A stretch of DNA of 64,000 nucleotides from Hemicentrotus pulcherrimus (GCA_003118195.1 BEXV01000630.1:57212-121211), one strand, 5' to 3'. Positions 22,731 to 34,781 are shown, counted from the first letter of the stretch. Program-made: numbers and translations. Notes: generated from the sequence alone by a model not told the origin.

Positions 22731-22806
22731 GAAATTATTATCTATGCTAGATTAGATCCACCAGAAGAAGAAGTTTTGTCTGACTCTCTCCTGCTGGCTA
22801 TCAAAT
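22731..22806 (+). pseudogene. Relic EGF exon 6
   Basis: A good acceptor (TTTTTTTAG) is followed by AAATTATTATCTATGCTAGA, resembling the AAATCCTAGCCTGTGCTAGC exon start, and later by TGACTCTCTCCTGCTGGCTA. The middle is replaced by CCAGAAGAAGAAG. Cysteines are gone and there is no donor. Confidence 0.6.
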
Positions 22807-22940
22807 ACAAATATCAAAGTGTTTTATATAAGTTACAGCTAGAGTAAAACAAACTTTATGATATCTCATTGTATTTTGATTTCATGTGTACATTTGTGGT
22901 TAGCTTCAAAGTATTTATTTGCTAAACTCTCCCTCTCCAG

Positions 22941-23060
22941 TAATGCTTGCATGTGCGAGCAATCCTTGTCTGAATGGAGCAACTTGTTTTGATAGCAACG
23001 GTGGCAGTAGCTATGTCTGTCTCTGTCCTGCTGGCTTTGAAGGAACGAACTGTGAAAATG
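22941..23060 (+). CDS. E40: one EGF-like domain (amplified subtype)
   Basis: 40 codons with a changed leader, [10 protein letters not shown], then LNGATC, SYVCLC, GFEGTNC. The acceptor TCTCCAG is followed by TA, so the split codon encodes Val if joined after G. Confidence 0.93.
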
Positions 23061-23255
23061 GTATGTGACGTTCTCAACCTTGGCTTTGATATATTATTTA
23101 CATGTATTTATTCAAAAAGTAACTGTGTATCCTACCAACCCAAACCTATCAACTGTTCTTTTATTTTTTCCAGTCAATATAAACATATATATTTACTTTT
23201 AAATATTATTCAATATTTTATGAAATCATTACAATTCTAATACTTTGTTGTGATT

Positions 23256-23256
23256 N
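23256..23256. other. Single undetermined base
   Basis: One N within the E40-E41 intron. Confidence 1.
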
Positions 23257-23432
23257 ACCTAAATTTCAACCATGTTTCGTTATTATATTATAAAAGACTC
23301 CAAATCCAATTTAATAAAGTTACTGAATATTTCATTTCATCATCATAGATATCATCATAGATTTCAAACTTCTCTTTCACTCAATCTTTCTTCTCACCTG
23401 GTTACTTGTCTTTTTATATTTCACTTCTATAG

Positions 23433-23552
23433 AGATACTCTCCTGCAGCAGTATCCCTTGTCTGAATGGAGCAACCTGTTTTGATAGAAATGGTGGCAGT
23501 GGTTATGTCTGTCTTTGTCCTGCTGGCTTTGAAGGAACAAATTGCGAAAATG
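23433..23552 (+). CDS. E41: one EGF-like domain (amplified subtype)
   Basis: 40 codons: [36 protein letters not shown]. Last clear member of the amplified subtype. Confidence 0.94.
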
Positions 23553-23974
23553 GTAATTCTTACATGATTGGCATTTTCTAGTGTGAAATGATTTGATATG
23601 CATATTGAAAAATGTCCCTTTTGTAGATCATGATCGAGTGTAACAACTTGTAGGATATTAAATGTGTAAGTATGTAAAATTAATTTGAACAAGTGGAAAT
23701 TTCCCCCAAAAATATTAGACATGATAGTAGCTTCAATATTCCATGTAATACATCACCTGGGGGATCAATTGTTTTTCAGAAAAAAGTTGTTGCATATTGT
23801 GTTTATAGTGTTTATTTTCATGTATTGCAAGCATTTGATTTTCATATCTTATTAGTAATTTCCCTCAGGCATGTGTTTCCTGATTGACGCTACACATCAT
23901 ATTTAGATAGGCAGGTAACAAATATTACAATATAAGATATTATGCTTATCTCCCAACTTCCATTTTTGAAACAG

Positions 23975-24094
23975 AAATTCTTGGCTGCTTTAGCAGTCCT
24001 TGCCAAAATGGAGCAACCTGTTTCGATCAAAATGGAAGTGGGAGCTACGTTTGTATCTGTCCGGCTGGCTTTGAAGGAACAAACTGTGAAACTG
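23975..24094 (+). CDS. E42: one EGF-like domain
   Basis: 40 codons: [32 protein letters not shown]. Both O-glycan consensus sites are intact. Confidence 0.93.
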
Positions 24095-24590
24095 GTAATA
24101 TTCTTTTTTCATTTCCCAAAAGATTGTTTCTTTCATTCTATTTTCGTTTTTGCAATTTATATTTCTATGGTTTAAAAATAGATCTAAAACAAAAACATGT
24201 GCAGCTCTTCTGCAATTAGAAATTTATATACACAGATTATGGCCACAGTCAAAAGAGCCTAAATGTATTTGAAATTAGCCCTTATTTGGGAATAAAATAC
24301 ATTTTGATGGTCACTTTATTGAAATGAAATCCTTAGGATCAAAGAATGTTCTTTTTGTGTACCATATAGCCATATTTTCATTTGATTATTCCATTCTCAT
24401 CCTATTGTTATGTCCATATTAATTATGATTGTAATATATACATAGATGGTTATATACATATATATTTGGGTGTATTTTATTCATATGTAAACAAGTATAT
24501 ACCTAAGCCGGTGGTTTCATTTTGTTTTCGTGGCAAGCAAACTATCCTATCCCAAACTTATTTTCCTTTCTTTAATACAATCCCATTTAG

Positions 24591-24710
24591 AGAGCCTTGC
24601 CTGTACTGACAATCCATGTGTGAATGGTGCAACCTGTTTTGAGCAAAATGGCGACTTGGGCTATTTATGCCTTTGTCCAGCAGGCTATGAAGGCACTAAT
24701 TGTGAAACTG
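24591..24710 (+). CDS. E43: one EGF-like domain
   Basis: 40 codons: [29 protein letters not shown]. Aspartate in place of the O-glucose serine. Confidence 0.92.
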
Positions 24711-25559
24711 GTACTTGTAATATTTCTCGCATACTTGAAAAGTTACAATGGAAATTGATTAAAAAAGTTATGGTTTGTTGGACATTCATCAAAATGAATG
24801 TACAATTGTTTCATACATGTCTTTGGATGAAAGAACTTACATGTTAATTCCACAGATGGCACACTTTCACTAAAATGGAAAGTGTGCAATGTTAACCCAT
24901 TGAATCCTGAATGGTATAGGTCCCATAGGCTTAGCAAAGGACCACCGGGTTCCCGTTAGCAAAGGGTTAATACATTGACAGTATTCATTTGATGTACTGT
25001 ACAAGATCACAACCTTCCCCACCTCTCATTTTCACTTCTGTGATACACATATCTACCTAAAAGTATAAAGGGTGTAACATACTACATGTATATCAGCAGT
25101 AATTATGACTGTCTATATTGTCTTTTCAGTGGTGAGCCTGAATGATTGTAACAAAAATCTCCTTACATCCATTTTCTTAAAAGTTATGATCTGCATGTGA
25201 TAAACTTTTGCGTGATATTATGTCTCATTTTAATCGCATTCATATTATGTCGTCTCTATGTGTATATGGATTTGATATGCATGTTATATAATGCACTAAT
25301 GGATGCAAATAGGACATATCCATAATCCTCTCCTAACAGTAGTAATTTAGGAGTTGTATCACCTTTAAGTCATGTTTAAGTGTACTGGAATATTTCTCTC
25401 CCCCTCTCCCCCCTCCCCCCCAAAAAAAAGCTACTGCTTTGTCTATAATACAACCTAACACTTTTCTCTTGTTTGATGTGGCATTATGATTGAACTTTGA
25501 AGTGAAAAACTTGGCACAGGCTGACTGGATTTGCAGTTTTAATTCTAACTGAAATGAGA

Positions 25560-25736
25560 TCACTACAAAATAATGGGATCTGTGAGGATGTAGAGGATTG
25601 TCAGTGTCCTCTAGGATGTGCTGGAGCACACTGTGAGACTGAAATAACTAATCCTGCACTGGATCCCTGTCTTAACGGGGCAACATGTGTGGATGTCTGT
25701 GTAGTTTCCAGTTTTCTGGCGTTTACTGTAAAACTG
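25560..25736 (+). pseudogene. Relic multi-EGF exon 7a
   Basis: Open stretch reading NNGICEDVEDCQCPLGCAGA then HCETEI, followed by [12 protein letters not shown]; so the end of one EGF and start of another, with TGG of GW changed to TGT. A deletion then shifts frame, and the end TGTAAAACTG before GTATTC matches a Cys6-x-T-G|GT exon end. No acceptor is visible. This is a dead copy of a multi-domain exon of the E48 kind. Confidence 0.65.
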
Positions 25737-25771
25737 GTATTCCTAACAATACTGATTTTGAAAAAACAAAT

Positions 25772-25896
25772 ATTTGCACCCGTTCATTGGGCATGCAGGA
25801 ATTTGGTGTACATCTTTAACATCATACTGGTGCAGGAGGTTATTTTGGTATATTAGACATGGCTATGGCCAGGGGATGCATTGCAAAATATCTGAA
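25772..25896 (+). pseudogene. Relic EGF module 7b
   Basis: TTGCACCCGTTCATTGGGCATGCAGGAAT, then GGTGTACATC, resembles the TGCACC..CCATGCAGGAATGG..ACATG start of an EGF exon. GGCTATGGCCAGGGG then TGCATTGCAAAAT resembles the Cys5-Cys6 end. It contains stop codons and shifted frames. Weaker than the other relics. Confidence 0.4.
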
Positions 25897-26253
25897 ACAA
25901 GATGTGTCTTTAAAATAAATTGAATGCATTAAAATCCACATAATAATTTCAGCCCATTTTTGTTCCCACAAACTAATTCCATGGTGTGTCTTTTAGCTTG
26001 GCGTAAATGTAGATTATAGATTTACCTGTTTTTTATGTAGATTTAGTCATATCCTGTTTGACTAACGATTAATCATTACCACCCCATTCTCCATGCTTTT
26101 TATTGCTCAAGTGGTGAACTGTATGTAATCTTATCAATAGCATACACTGACAAGCAAAAAGAAAAAAGGGAAAGTAACGGTTGAGTATAAGCTATGCTTA
26201 TGATGGAGCAGTGCAACATTGTAACCTTGTCATAACTATTTTTGTTATTGTAG

Positions 26254-26370
26254 TGATATCTGCATGTGAGAGCAACCCCTGTCTGAATGGAGCTACATGC
26301 TTCAATGGAGAACAAGAGGGTTACATGTGTGCCTGTGCTATGGGTTTTGAAGGAGATGATTGTGAATCAG
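26254..26370 (+). CDS. E44: one EGF-like domain
   Basis: 39 codons: [35 protein letters not shown]. First of four 39-residue modules; the relic at 29040-29141 is a copy of this exon. Confidence 0.93.
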
Positions 26371-26580
26371 GTAATGCTAGTCTAATACTTGACATTATTA
26401 CAGGATTACAATTTCCTTTCTAATGTTATTAGTAATGTGTATTTTCTGAATATTTTACAGCTTCATTCATCTACACAGTCAAAGATTTTGTATGATTTGA
26501 ATAATTTTCATGAAGTTACATGACATGTAACTACTGAAGATGTATTTATGCCTCCATGATATCATTATTGGTCACTCTAG

Positions 26581-26697
26581 AAATGCCAGTCTGCGATAGC
26601 AATCCCTGTCAGAATGGAGCCACTTGCTTTGAGGGAGCGCAAGGGAAATACTTTTGCTTCTGCCCAGCAGGATTTGAAGGACTCAATTGTGAATTAG
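26581..26697 (+). CDS. E45: one EGF-like domain
   Basis: 39 codons: [29 protein letters not shown]. The intron before it is only 210 bases. Confidence 0.93.
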   Translation, partial: KCQSAIAIPVRMEPLALRERKGNTFASAQQDLKDSIVN

Positions 26698-26915
26698 GTA
26701 ATGCATGTGCTTTATATTGTCTTTTTTTGTATTTAGTACTTCTTTTTATTCGCTTTGCAAAATACTAAATCCTGTCTTACACAAGTTACTTAGATGTATT
26801 TAATTGTACATATGTGTCATCCTTTGAATGGTGAAGCATTGCAAATTGTATTATCATATGATGAAATCACAATTTTCATATATGCCATTGATATTTATTG
26901 ATGAATTTCTTTTAG

Positions 26916-27032
26916 GACTTGGTCCATGTCAGAGTAATCCTTGCCAAAATGGAGCTACGTGTTTCAATGGAGCTTCAAGAGGATATGTTTGCCTTTGTGC
27001 AGATGGATTTGAAGGTGTAGATTGTGAGACAG
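26916..27032 (+). CDS. E46: one EGF-like domain
   Basis: 39 codons: [29 protein letters not shown]. The split codon gives Gly instead of Glu or Asp. Confidence 0.92.
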
Positions 27033-27382
27033 GTAAGAAAATGATTTTAAATATTATGTTACATGCTCCTTATATTAAGTGCATGGATCACTGTTCCTAT
27101 TGCTCTTTATAATAACAGTGGTCATTAGATTCTAATTTTACATGTTACTTAACAGTACACATTGTGATATTATAGTACATCTGTTTACCCAAAATGCATT
27201 GAATATTATTACCCTGACTTTAATAATGCTGTGTTTATCAATACTAGAATCTATATTGACTTTTTTTAAATTTGCTTTCCAGAATGGTATATGCTATCAA
27301 AGATAAGACGTTTACATGTAAAAGCATTCTACTTAGTGAAATATATCACGTAATCATTTATTTTCTATTTATATCTCTACAG

Positions 27383-27499
27383 AAACTGATGCCTGTGCCA
27401 GTACTCCATGTCGGAATAATGCTGTATGCTTCAATACTGCATCAGGAGGCTACATATGCATATGTGCAGATGGATATGAAGGAATTAACTGTGAAACAG
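27383..27499 (+). CDS. E47: one EGF-like domain
   Basis: 39 codons: ETDACASTPC, RNNAVC, GYICIC, GYEGINC. O-fucose consensus lost (Val before Cys3). Confidence 0.92.
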
Positions 27500-27899
27500 G
27501 TATGTTAAAAAGTTATTCGTGTTAATCAGTAACAGTGTGGAGATCTGTAATGACAAACTATGCAGACTCATGTAATGACAAGTGCAAAGACTTAGGTACC
27601 ATGAAAAGAAAGTGGACACCAGTACAGCAATGGTAATGTAGATGGGTAATAAGACATGCCTATCAATATTTGCCTACTTTTGCAAACTTTTACATGAACA
27701 TGTATGATACTGCAAATATATGTGATAATGCAGTAGAAATGTAGGCAAATTCATTTGGACAAATGCAATGTGACATACATGTAAATAATAGATGATTTAA
27801 TTGCATTGGGTATTTCAATGTTGAGTCATTTGAAGAATCAAAGAAATATGTTACCGTTGTATTTTTAAAATTTTGGGACTCTTATTTCATTCATATTAG

Positions 27900-28811
27900 A
27901 AATCATTCTATGCGCTAGTAGCCCATGCCTCAGTGGAAGCACCTGTATAGAGGGGGCTGGACAATATGTCTGCCTCTGTGCACATGGTTACGAAGGTACC
28001 AACTGTGAAACTGAAATCCAAGAGTGCTTCTCAAACCCTTGTCAAAATGGAGCAACATGCTTTGACTTGATTGATGGCTATGAGTGCAGTTGTGCACCTG
28101 GTTGGATTGGAAATGACTGTGACATTGAGATACAAGAATGCTCAAGTAATCCATGCTTGAATGGAGCAATATGCGCAGAAATGGTGGATGGCTATCGCTG
28201 TATCTGCTTTGTTGGGTGGATAGGGGAGGACTGCGGAACTGAAGTCCTAGAATGCCTCAGTGATCCTTGCATGAATGGAGGAGCATGCATGGAGAAAGTG
28301 AATGGGTACCAGTGCAGGTGTGCTCCTGGATGGACAGGTACCCACTGTGAGACTGATATCATGGAGTGTCTGAGCATACCGTGCCTGAACAGTGGGACAT
28401 GTACAGACCTCATCAATGGGTTCACATGTCAATGTGCCAGTGGTTGGACTGGTCCCACCTGTAATGAGGACATAGAAGAATGTGCTAGTAACCCATGTGC
28501 TAATGGTGCTACTTGCCTCGACCTGACTAACGAATACAGCTGCCAGTGTGGCCCAGGATGGACTGGAACTTTATGTGAGATTGAAATCCAAGAATGTTCA
28601 AGCCAGCCATGCCAAAACGATGGAACCTGTATTGACCTGATCAATGCCTATGTGTGCATTTGAGCTCCTGGCTGGACGGGGAACGTATGCAAGAATGACA
28701 TCTTCGAATGCTCCAGTGACCCATGCTTGAATGGAGCAAATTGTATAGAGCTCATTGATGGCTACCAATGCGAGTGTACAGCACAATTTGAAGGAGTCAA
28801 CTGCGAATCGG
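27900..28811 (+). CDS. E48: eight EGF-like domains, in-frame TGA in domain 7
   Basis: 304 codons, exactly 8 x 38. The leaders run EIILC, EIQEC, EIQEC, EVLEC, DIMEC, DIEEC, EIQEC and DIFEC, the first appearance of the acidic pre-Cys1 motif expected of calcium-binding EGFs. Domains end in GW(I/T)G. In domain 7 the Cys5 codon is TGA at 28661-28663 (ICI then stop, where a Cys codon would give the usual C-x-C before APGW). Frame, cysteines and splice sites are otherwise perfect on both sides, so I keep it as coding. Either the allele or assembly is defective here, or the TGA is read through. Confidence 0.8.
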
Positions 28812-28814
28812 GTA

Positions 28815-29582
28815 CCTTGTGTGATCTTTCTTTGATGATATGCACATTGTGTTGAAGCTAATGCATTTCTGCACTTCATACTTTTTCTGCATTTTACTTT
28901 GTTGCACACTAAATGACTTTTTTTTTACTAGCTTGACGTGTGTTGGATGATTCAATAGTGCAATTTGCATTTTCTGTTTTCATGTTTGAATAGTTTTCCT
29001 GTATCTCCCTCTTTTCTGATTGAATTGAATCTTTAACAATAAGCAAACTTGTTTGAATGGAGCTACCTGCTTCAATGGAGCACAATAGGGCTACACATGT
29101 GCCTGTGCTATGGGATTCGAAGGAGATAATTGTGATTCAGGTCATGTTGGTCTAATTTAATCGGGAATGTGTAAGTTTTTCTGCTCTTTCATTTGCTGCA
29201 CAATAAATGACTTTCCTATTTGCTTGATGTTTTGCACATGTGTTGGATTATTTCAATAGTGCAATTTACATTTTTATTTTCATGTTTGAAAAGTTATCCT
29301 TTATCTCCCTCTTTTCTGATTGAATCTACTAAAGAATAGGGTAATGCAAGTCTAATTTTAACTGGAATGTGTAACTTTAAGTGTAATCTTTCTTTGAAGA
29401 TATGCACATTATGTTGAAGCTAATGCATTTATGCACTTCATAATTTTTCTGCATTTTCCTTTGCTGCACAGTAAATAACTTTCCTATTTGCCTGATGTTT
29501 TCCACCTTTTTTAGATTATTTCAATGGTATTTTTATATTCATGTTTGACCACTTTTCTGATTGAATCTCTAACAATAAGCAA
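28815..29582 (+). repeat. Intronic segment in about three imperfect copies
   Basis: The run ATGCACATT..GTTGAAGCTAATGCATTT..GCACTTCATA..TTTCTGCATTTT..TTGC(T)GCACA..AAATGACTTT is seen from 28838, partly from 29170 and again from 29398. Each copy ends with TTTTCTGATTGAATC. The first copy is followed by relic exon 8. Confidence 0.75.
29040..29141 (+). pseudogene. Relic EGF exon 8 (copy of E44)
   Basis: Matches E44 closely: TTGAATGGAGCTACCTGCTT, ATGGAGCACAATAGGGCTAC, GCTATGGGATTCGAAGGAGA, ending GATTCAG before GTCATG. CAA-GAG has become CAA-TAG (stop) and the 5' part with Cys1 is missing. The donor GTAATG has become GTCATG. Confidence 0.8.
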
Positions 29583-29651
29583 TGTTACTAAAGAGATTGC
29601 TTGTACTACAAAAATGATTGCTGGTTGATACTTCTATGGAACTAAAAGAAA

Positions 29652-29701
29652 CAAAATTGCACGAAAACAAAAATTGCACGAAAACAAAAATTGCACGAAA
29701 G
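29652..29701. repeat. 17-base minisatellite, three copies
   Basis: Three consecutive copies of the unit AAAAATTGCACGAAAAC, the first and last slightly changed. Confidence 0.85.
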
Positions 29702-30615
29702 ATAATAGGTACAGGTACAGTGCTAGTTTTCTATTAAAAAAAAAGAATTAATGCACTTTTTCCTGTACTTTGAGATCATATTGTCAAATTTCGGCTTTCT
29801 GTTTATTTTTACGGTTTAATCTGATGAGTGTGTCGTTATTCACTGCCATTCTTTGATTAGCAATGCGAAATAATAAAGATAATCTAGACTTTCATTCAGA
29901 ATCCGAATTTATCTTTATAACATCAAATGTTTGCACTACTAGATGTGATTGATTTCTGTCTTACACTGGCACTATCAGTCTTTTCGCAAAAAAATAGCTT
30001 TTTTTAAAAGTTGTATTTTTTCTGCACTTCTATCACTGAATGCATTGTGACTCTTATTCTTTTGCCAATGCTTTGAGCCTCTTATTCACAATAATGCATC
30101 TGATTTAATTCTTGAATCTCTGCACCATATTCAAAGTGTTTTAAATGTAACTTGTATTTAAATTATATTTAGAATATATGTAGAAAGAGCAAAAAAAGAA
30201 ATCAATTTTTTTTTTCCCTCAAATATGTACATTGAAGGAATAAAGTGTTGCAAAAATGTTGAATCTATTACAGTTATTCACATGTATTGCATAAGACTTT
30301 ATGTATCATGTTAACAATGAAAGCTAATATTTAATTTTTGATATTAGCCAACAGTGTACAGATATAATGATAATTCAATGTCTTCAGAAATGGTAATACC
30401 ACATGATAAATCAGTACCACATTACAGAAATGGATAAACATGGGGAAGACTATGTGGAACATTTATAAACCGTTGATTACTTTCAGTGTAATATATTCAT
30501 TAGAAATATAAAGCAATTCTGTGTGGTCATAAAAACTGCACAATATACATGACTTAGATTTAATTAAGGGGTAAGTTTTTGTCTAAAGTGATGTTTTTGT
30601 TTGTTTGTTTTTTAG

Positions 30616-30735
30616 CAATTCTTTCCTGTGAGAGCAATCCTTGCCAGAATGAAGCAACATGCTTTGAACATATTTCAGAAAATAGATATTTCTGTGTGTG
30701 TCCAGAAGGATTTACAGGGACAGACTGTGAATTGG
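30616..30735 (+). CDS. E49: one EGF-like domain
   Basis: 40 codons: AILSCESNPC, QNEATC, RYFCVC, GFTGTDC. Back to the 40-residue class; all three O-glycan consensus patterns are present. Confidence 0.92.
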
Positions 30736-31173
30736 GTAAGAAAGCAAAATACACTTTAGACTTGCTCCTGCTTGATATTTTTCATTTACCTCATTTAATC
30801 TCATCTATATGTTTTTCAAAAGTACAGGTCAATTTGTATGTTTACTAGAGTTTTATAATAAATTCATGTGATGGAAACATTTAGATTTTTTGATGTCACA
30901 TTTGACATATGTAATTAACCTAAAATTTCATTCTGTGTTCCTATTGCATATTTTTTTTAGGAAGAAATGTAATTTTTGTTTACCTTTTAAGGAAAAATGT
31001 ACCAAGAGTAATTTTCTGAATTAACAATTATGTCTTTGAATAATTTTCTGCTTCATTCAAAAGGTAAGAGGACTTATCTTAAACTTGTTAACTGACTTTG
31101 TTATGACATGTATTTGATTAGATGTACCGGAAATCAAAATGCTAATGTTTCTCTTTTGACACTGCATCCACAG

Positions 31174-31293
31174 ATATTATGTCATGCACCAGCCAACCAT
31201 GCCTCAACAATGGAACCTGCCAGGAGCAAAATGACGGCAATGATTTTTTGTGTCTCTGTACTCCTGGATTTACTGGCAGGCAATGTGAAATAG
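31174..31293 (+). CDS. E50: one EGF-like domain
   Basis: 40 codons: [29 protein letters not shown]. Donor GTCAGA is weaker than usual. Confidence 0.9.
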   Translation: MLCHAPANHASTMEPARSKMTAMIFCVSVLLDLLAGNVK

Positions 31294-32303
31294 GTCAGAT
31301 AACTTTCATGTGCTTTTTGTTTATCCTATTCAATGTTTTTTTAACACAAGTAACAGTCTCGTTGTAATGTTGCTTGCCTGTTGTCTGTATATACTTGTAG
31401 GTAATGTATACATGTGTGCGGAATTCAATGTTGGTAGTCTGGTGTCAAATATACATGGTTCAACCAAATGACACAATGTGATTGTCATTAGTCAGTTTAT
31501 ATAATCTAATATTTTAATAACAACAGTTAAAATATATTGAAGAAACCATTTGAGAGGGGAAAAATGTGTATACTGACATCATACATCTACTGGAAGCACA
31601 CATTCCTAATGTGCAGCACACATATACAATACGTTTGGATAGTTCAGAATATTACTGATGCAAATACAAATCTCCCCTATATATGGAGTGTCATAGTGCC
31701 CACTCTGAATTGTCAATGAAACAGAAGATTGCTTACAAGTGATAAACACATTTACAGAAAAATCCAACTTTATGAAACACTTATCAGAAAAGAAAACAGA
31801 AACATCAGTATAATTATGGAAGTTTGAATAAAATCGGACAAGAAATAAGAAAGTTGAAAACTATGTACATGACATATGGGCACTTTAAATTGGTTTTATC
31901 GGTAATGACACAGTGACGTAGTGTAGTAAAACTTTCCCATTTGTTTCTACACACTAAATAAAACATAAATTTAGTGGTATATTTCAAACTTTCGCCATTC
32001 TGTTTCTCTTATTTTTCTGCTTTCATACAAATACACATAATTACAAAGGTCGGAAAGCCCCTTTGTACATGTTTATATTATCCTTGTACTAGAGCTAATG
32101 GCTGTTTTCATTAACTTTGTATTTCGTTTGATATGTATTAGAATGTGCATGACATTGTATTAGTCCTAATCTTAGGGCAAATATAGCAATAAGTTGATGT
32201 TTTGTTCATGTAAAAAACAGCTGTATTTCTGTTCAACATTTGTGTCTGTAATCATATGTAACCATTTGTTTTGTTTTGTACATAACATCTAACATTTTAA
32301 CAG
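31294..32303. other. Intron E50-E51, about 1 kb
   Basis: A+T-rich; no exon, repeat or RNA gene recognised. Confidence 0.4.
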
Positions 32304-32423
32304 ACCTGAGAACTTGCTTTACAAGTCCATGTCTAAACAATGCAACATGCTTCGAAGGATTCCAGGAGGGAACTTATTTTTGCTTTTGTGTGGACGGCTA
32401 TAGTGGAACCATCTGTGAAACAG
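32304..32423 (+). CDS. E51: one EGF-like domain
   Basis: 40 codons: DLRTCFTSPC, LNNATC, TYFCFC, GYSGTIC. Last EGF before the HYR block. NNAT is also an N-glycosylation sequon. Donor GTTAAT is weak. Confidence 0.9.
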
Positions 32424-32855
32424 GTTAATAGTCATAGTCAAATATATAAAAGATATCAATGTTGTATTTGAACTATACATACTATGATTTCAGTGGTTAG
32501 ATGATGATGTTGGTGTTCAGATTGGTGCATTTTTACAAGGAGTTGGTGATTTCTGGTAGAAGTTGATGTACATATAATGAATTTAATGAATGGTATGACC
32601 TTGGGCACAAACTGAAATACACATATGACTTATTATGCAAATCAGGTGCTGTCATTTTTTTTTTGAGAGAGATTAGGTACTCTGATTGCTTTTGATTGAA
32701 TAAAGCTATTGAATACAAATAATTGCATTAGACAATAATTAGAAAGTCTCAGTTGAGAATATAGGATTTTGGGATGAAATTATAGTAGAACATTCTTCGA
32801 ATACATTACAAAATATAATGTAAATACAACATAATTCTCTATTGTATAAATCTAG

Positions 32856-33098
32856 ACATCGCCGTACCTGCAATCTTTGGATGTCCTCCAAACATCACAA
32901 CTAACAATAACCCTGGCTCCCCTTCTGCTATTGTCTCTTGGTCGGAACCCACCTCATCGGACAACTCTGGGTCTGTGACACTCTCAACGGATGCCATCAA
33001 TAATGCATTATATCCCATCGGGGTAACTGAGGTCACCTATGTTGCAACTGATGATGCAGGCAACGAGGCATTCTGCACATTCTATATTACTGTTCAAG
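32856..33098 (+). CDS. E52: HYR domain 1
   Basis: 81 codons forming one complete HYR (hyalin repeat) domain, an immunoglobulin-like fold used in extracellular adhesion proteins. Visible signature: IFGCPPNIT near the start, VSWSEPTSSDNSG in the middle, YPIGVTEVTYVATDDAGN and then CTFYITV at the end. The two cysteines of the family are both present. It is a separate phase 1-1 exon, so it is as freely shuffled as the EGF exons. Confidence 0.93.
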
Positions 33099-33335
33099 GT
33101 AGGAGCAACCAAATGTTTTTGATTTGTGTAATTTTTTTATCACAATGTCCCACAATTTACTAGGATTGCATTTGAAATATTAATGCATTGTGCCATGTTG
33201 AAAGAATTCATTCCGCATATTCCAAATGAAGCCTGTTTTTGTAGATGATAAAGATACATACATGTATGCTAGTATAATTAAATGAATTGACTGTTCTTTA
33301 CATATCTGTGTCCTGTATTTCCTTTATCATTACAG

Positions 33336-33578
33336 ATCTCATGCCTCCTTTAATCATTGGATGCCCAACCAATATAACCCTCAATACTGAGGCTGGATCT
33401 GCATTTGCCACTGCTACCTGGCCAGAGCCTACCATATCGGATAACTCTGGAGTAGTGAACCTAGTGTCTGCTCCTGTGAATGGGGACCTGTATCCCATAG
33501 GAGTGTCCACAGTGACATACATAGCCCAGGATTTAGCCAACAATGCAGCCACATGCACCTTCAGCATTACTGTAATAG
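33336..33578 (+). CDS. E53: HYR domain 2
   Basis: 81 codons: IIGCPTNIT, ATWPEPTISDNSG, YPIGVSTVTYIAQD, NNAATCTFSITV. Glycine of the usual D-A-G-N turn is replaced (DLANN). Closest to HYR domain 1. Confidence 0.93.
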
Positions 33579-33899
33579 GTATGTATCTTGCTTCTAGTTA
33601 TAGGTATAAACGAAAGAGGCTGTATAATAATAATGCTTTTTCGCTTTTCTATAGTTTAATACATCAATGATGTCTCTAAGCGCTTTACAAATATATCCAT
33701 TTTCTTAACTATATGTATTACATTTGAATGGATTATTATTTTCTTAACATCAAATTATTTTGAAACTGTACAACTGGCTATTATTTACTCTTTAAAATAC
33801 TTAATCTTAATATTCTCATTTTGACTGAAGAAGTTGCAATTAATAGGACATGAACTTGATATCAATTTCTGAATTAATCATATTTTGTTTTATCTCCAG

Positions 33900-34145
33900 A
33901 CAATGAGAGTCCATCCTTCGTCATGTGTCCTGGAAACATCATCACCAACACAGACCCGAGACTTCCCACTGCTACAGTGGCTTGGTCAACACCTATTGCT
34001 GAGGACAATTCTGGCACTCCTGTTAGCATCAGCACCAATTCTACCAGTGGTTCGTCGTATGACATTGGAGAGTCAACAGTAGTTTATCTTGCTGTAGACC
34101 AAGCAGGCAACATGGCCGAGTGTACTTTCTCTGTTACAGTCATCG
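33900..34145 (+). CDS. E54: HYR domain 3
   Basis: 82 codons: SFVMCPGNI, VAWSTPIAEDNSG, YDIGESTVVYLAVDQAGN, ECTFSVTV. All HYR landmarks are intact, with several NST/NSG sequon-like sites. Confidence 0.93.
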
Positions 34146-34781
34146 GTAAGATCATTCTTGTCCACTATTATTACTTGTATATTATTCGATAATTAAATCT
34201 GATGCTATTAAACATCTTCTGTAAATTCCATGAAAAATGTTGGCTCACCATTCCTTTTCAAAAAATTATGACATTGAGTGATTGATTTTAATATTTCCCA
34301 ACAGCAATACAGTAATGCATTTCATGCAATGATGTTACACATACACGAAGAGAAACTATTGGTGGTAAAGGGGGTCAGATAATTGCTAATAAATGCTAGT
34401 CAAGCCTAACTCCTTAAACAGCTTAAACAAAGTATTTTGGTACAAATCAATTTAGAAAACGTAACAAAACAAAAATAATGAATTTACTATTACCATCGGT
34501 ACTTTAGAAAATATGAATACTTGAAAATGTTTACAATATACAAACTGATCATGTAAAATGTAATTTTTGTACATATGCAGACTGATATTTCATTCATGAT
34601 TTGCTCAACAAATGATTTTAAACAGAATTTTGAAACCTATTTCTAGAACTTGTTAATCTGACATGTGTACCTTCATAACATAATAACTCTGTAGGAAACC
34701 TTGTCAATGCCATTTTAATCATCTGGAAAGCAAGGTGAGACTAAAACTGAATGATAGTCATTGACCATTGTTAATCTACAG
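34146..34781. other. Intron E54-E55
   Basis: About 640 bases, A+T-rich, nothing recognised. Confidence 0.4.

Larger units (their letters stand above)
24711..26253. other. Intron E43-E44, about 1.5 kb
   Basis: Holds two relic EGF modules (25560-25736 and 25772-25896, own entries), a short inverted repeat ending in TTAACCC/GGGTTAA at about 24892-24970, and a C-rich tract at about 25398-25430. The rest is plain A+T-rich intron. Confidence 0.55.
28812..30615. other. Intron E48-E49, about 1.8 kb
   Basis: Contains a decayed copy of exon E44 and three tandem-like copies of an intronic segment (own entries), then a 17-base minisatellite at 29652-29701. From about 29710 to 30615 I see only A+T-rich sequence. 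Confidence 0.55.
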
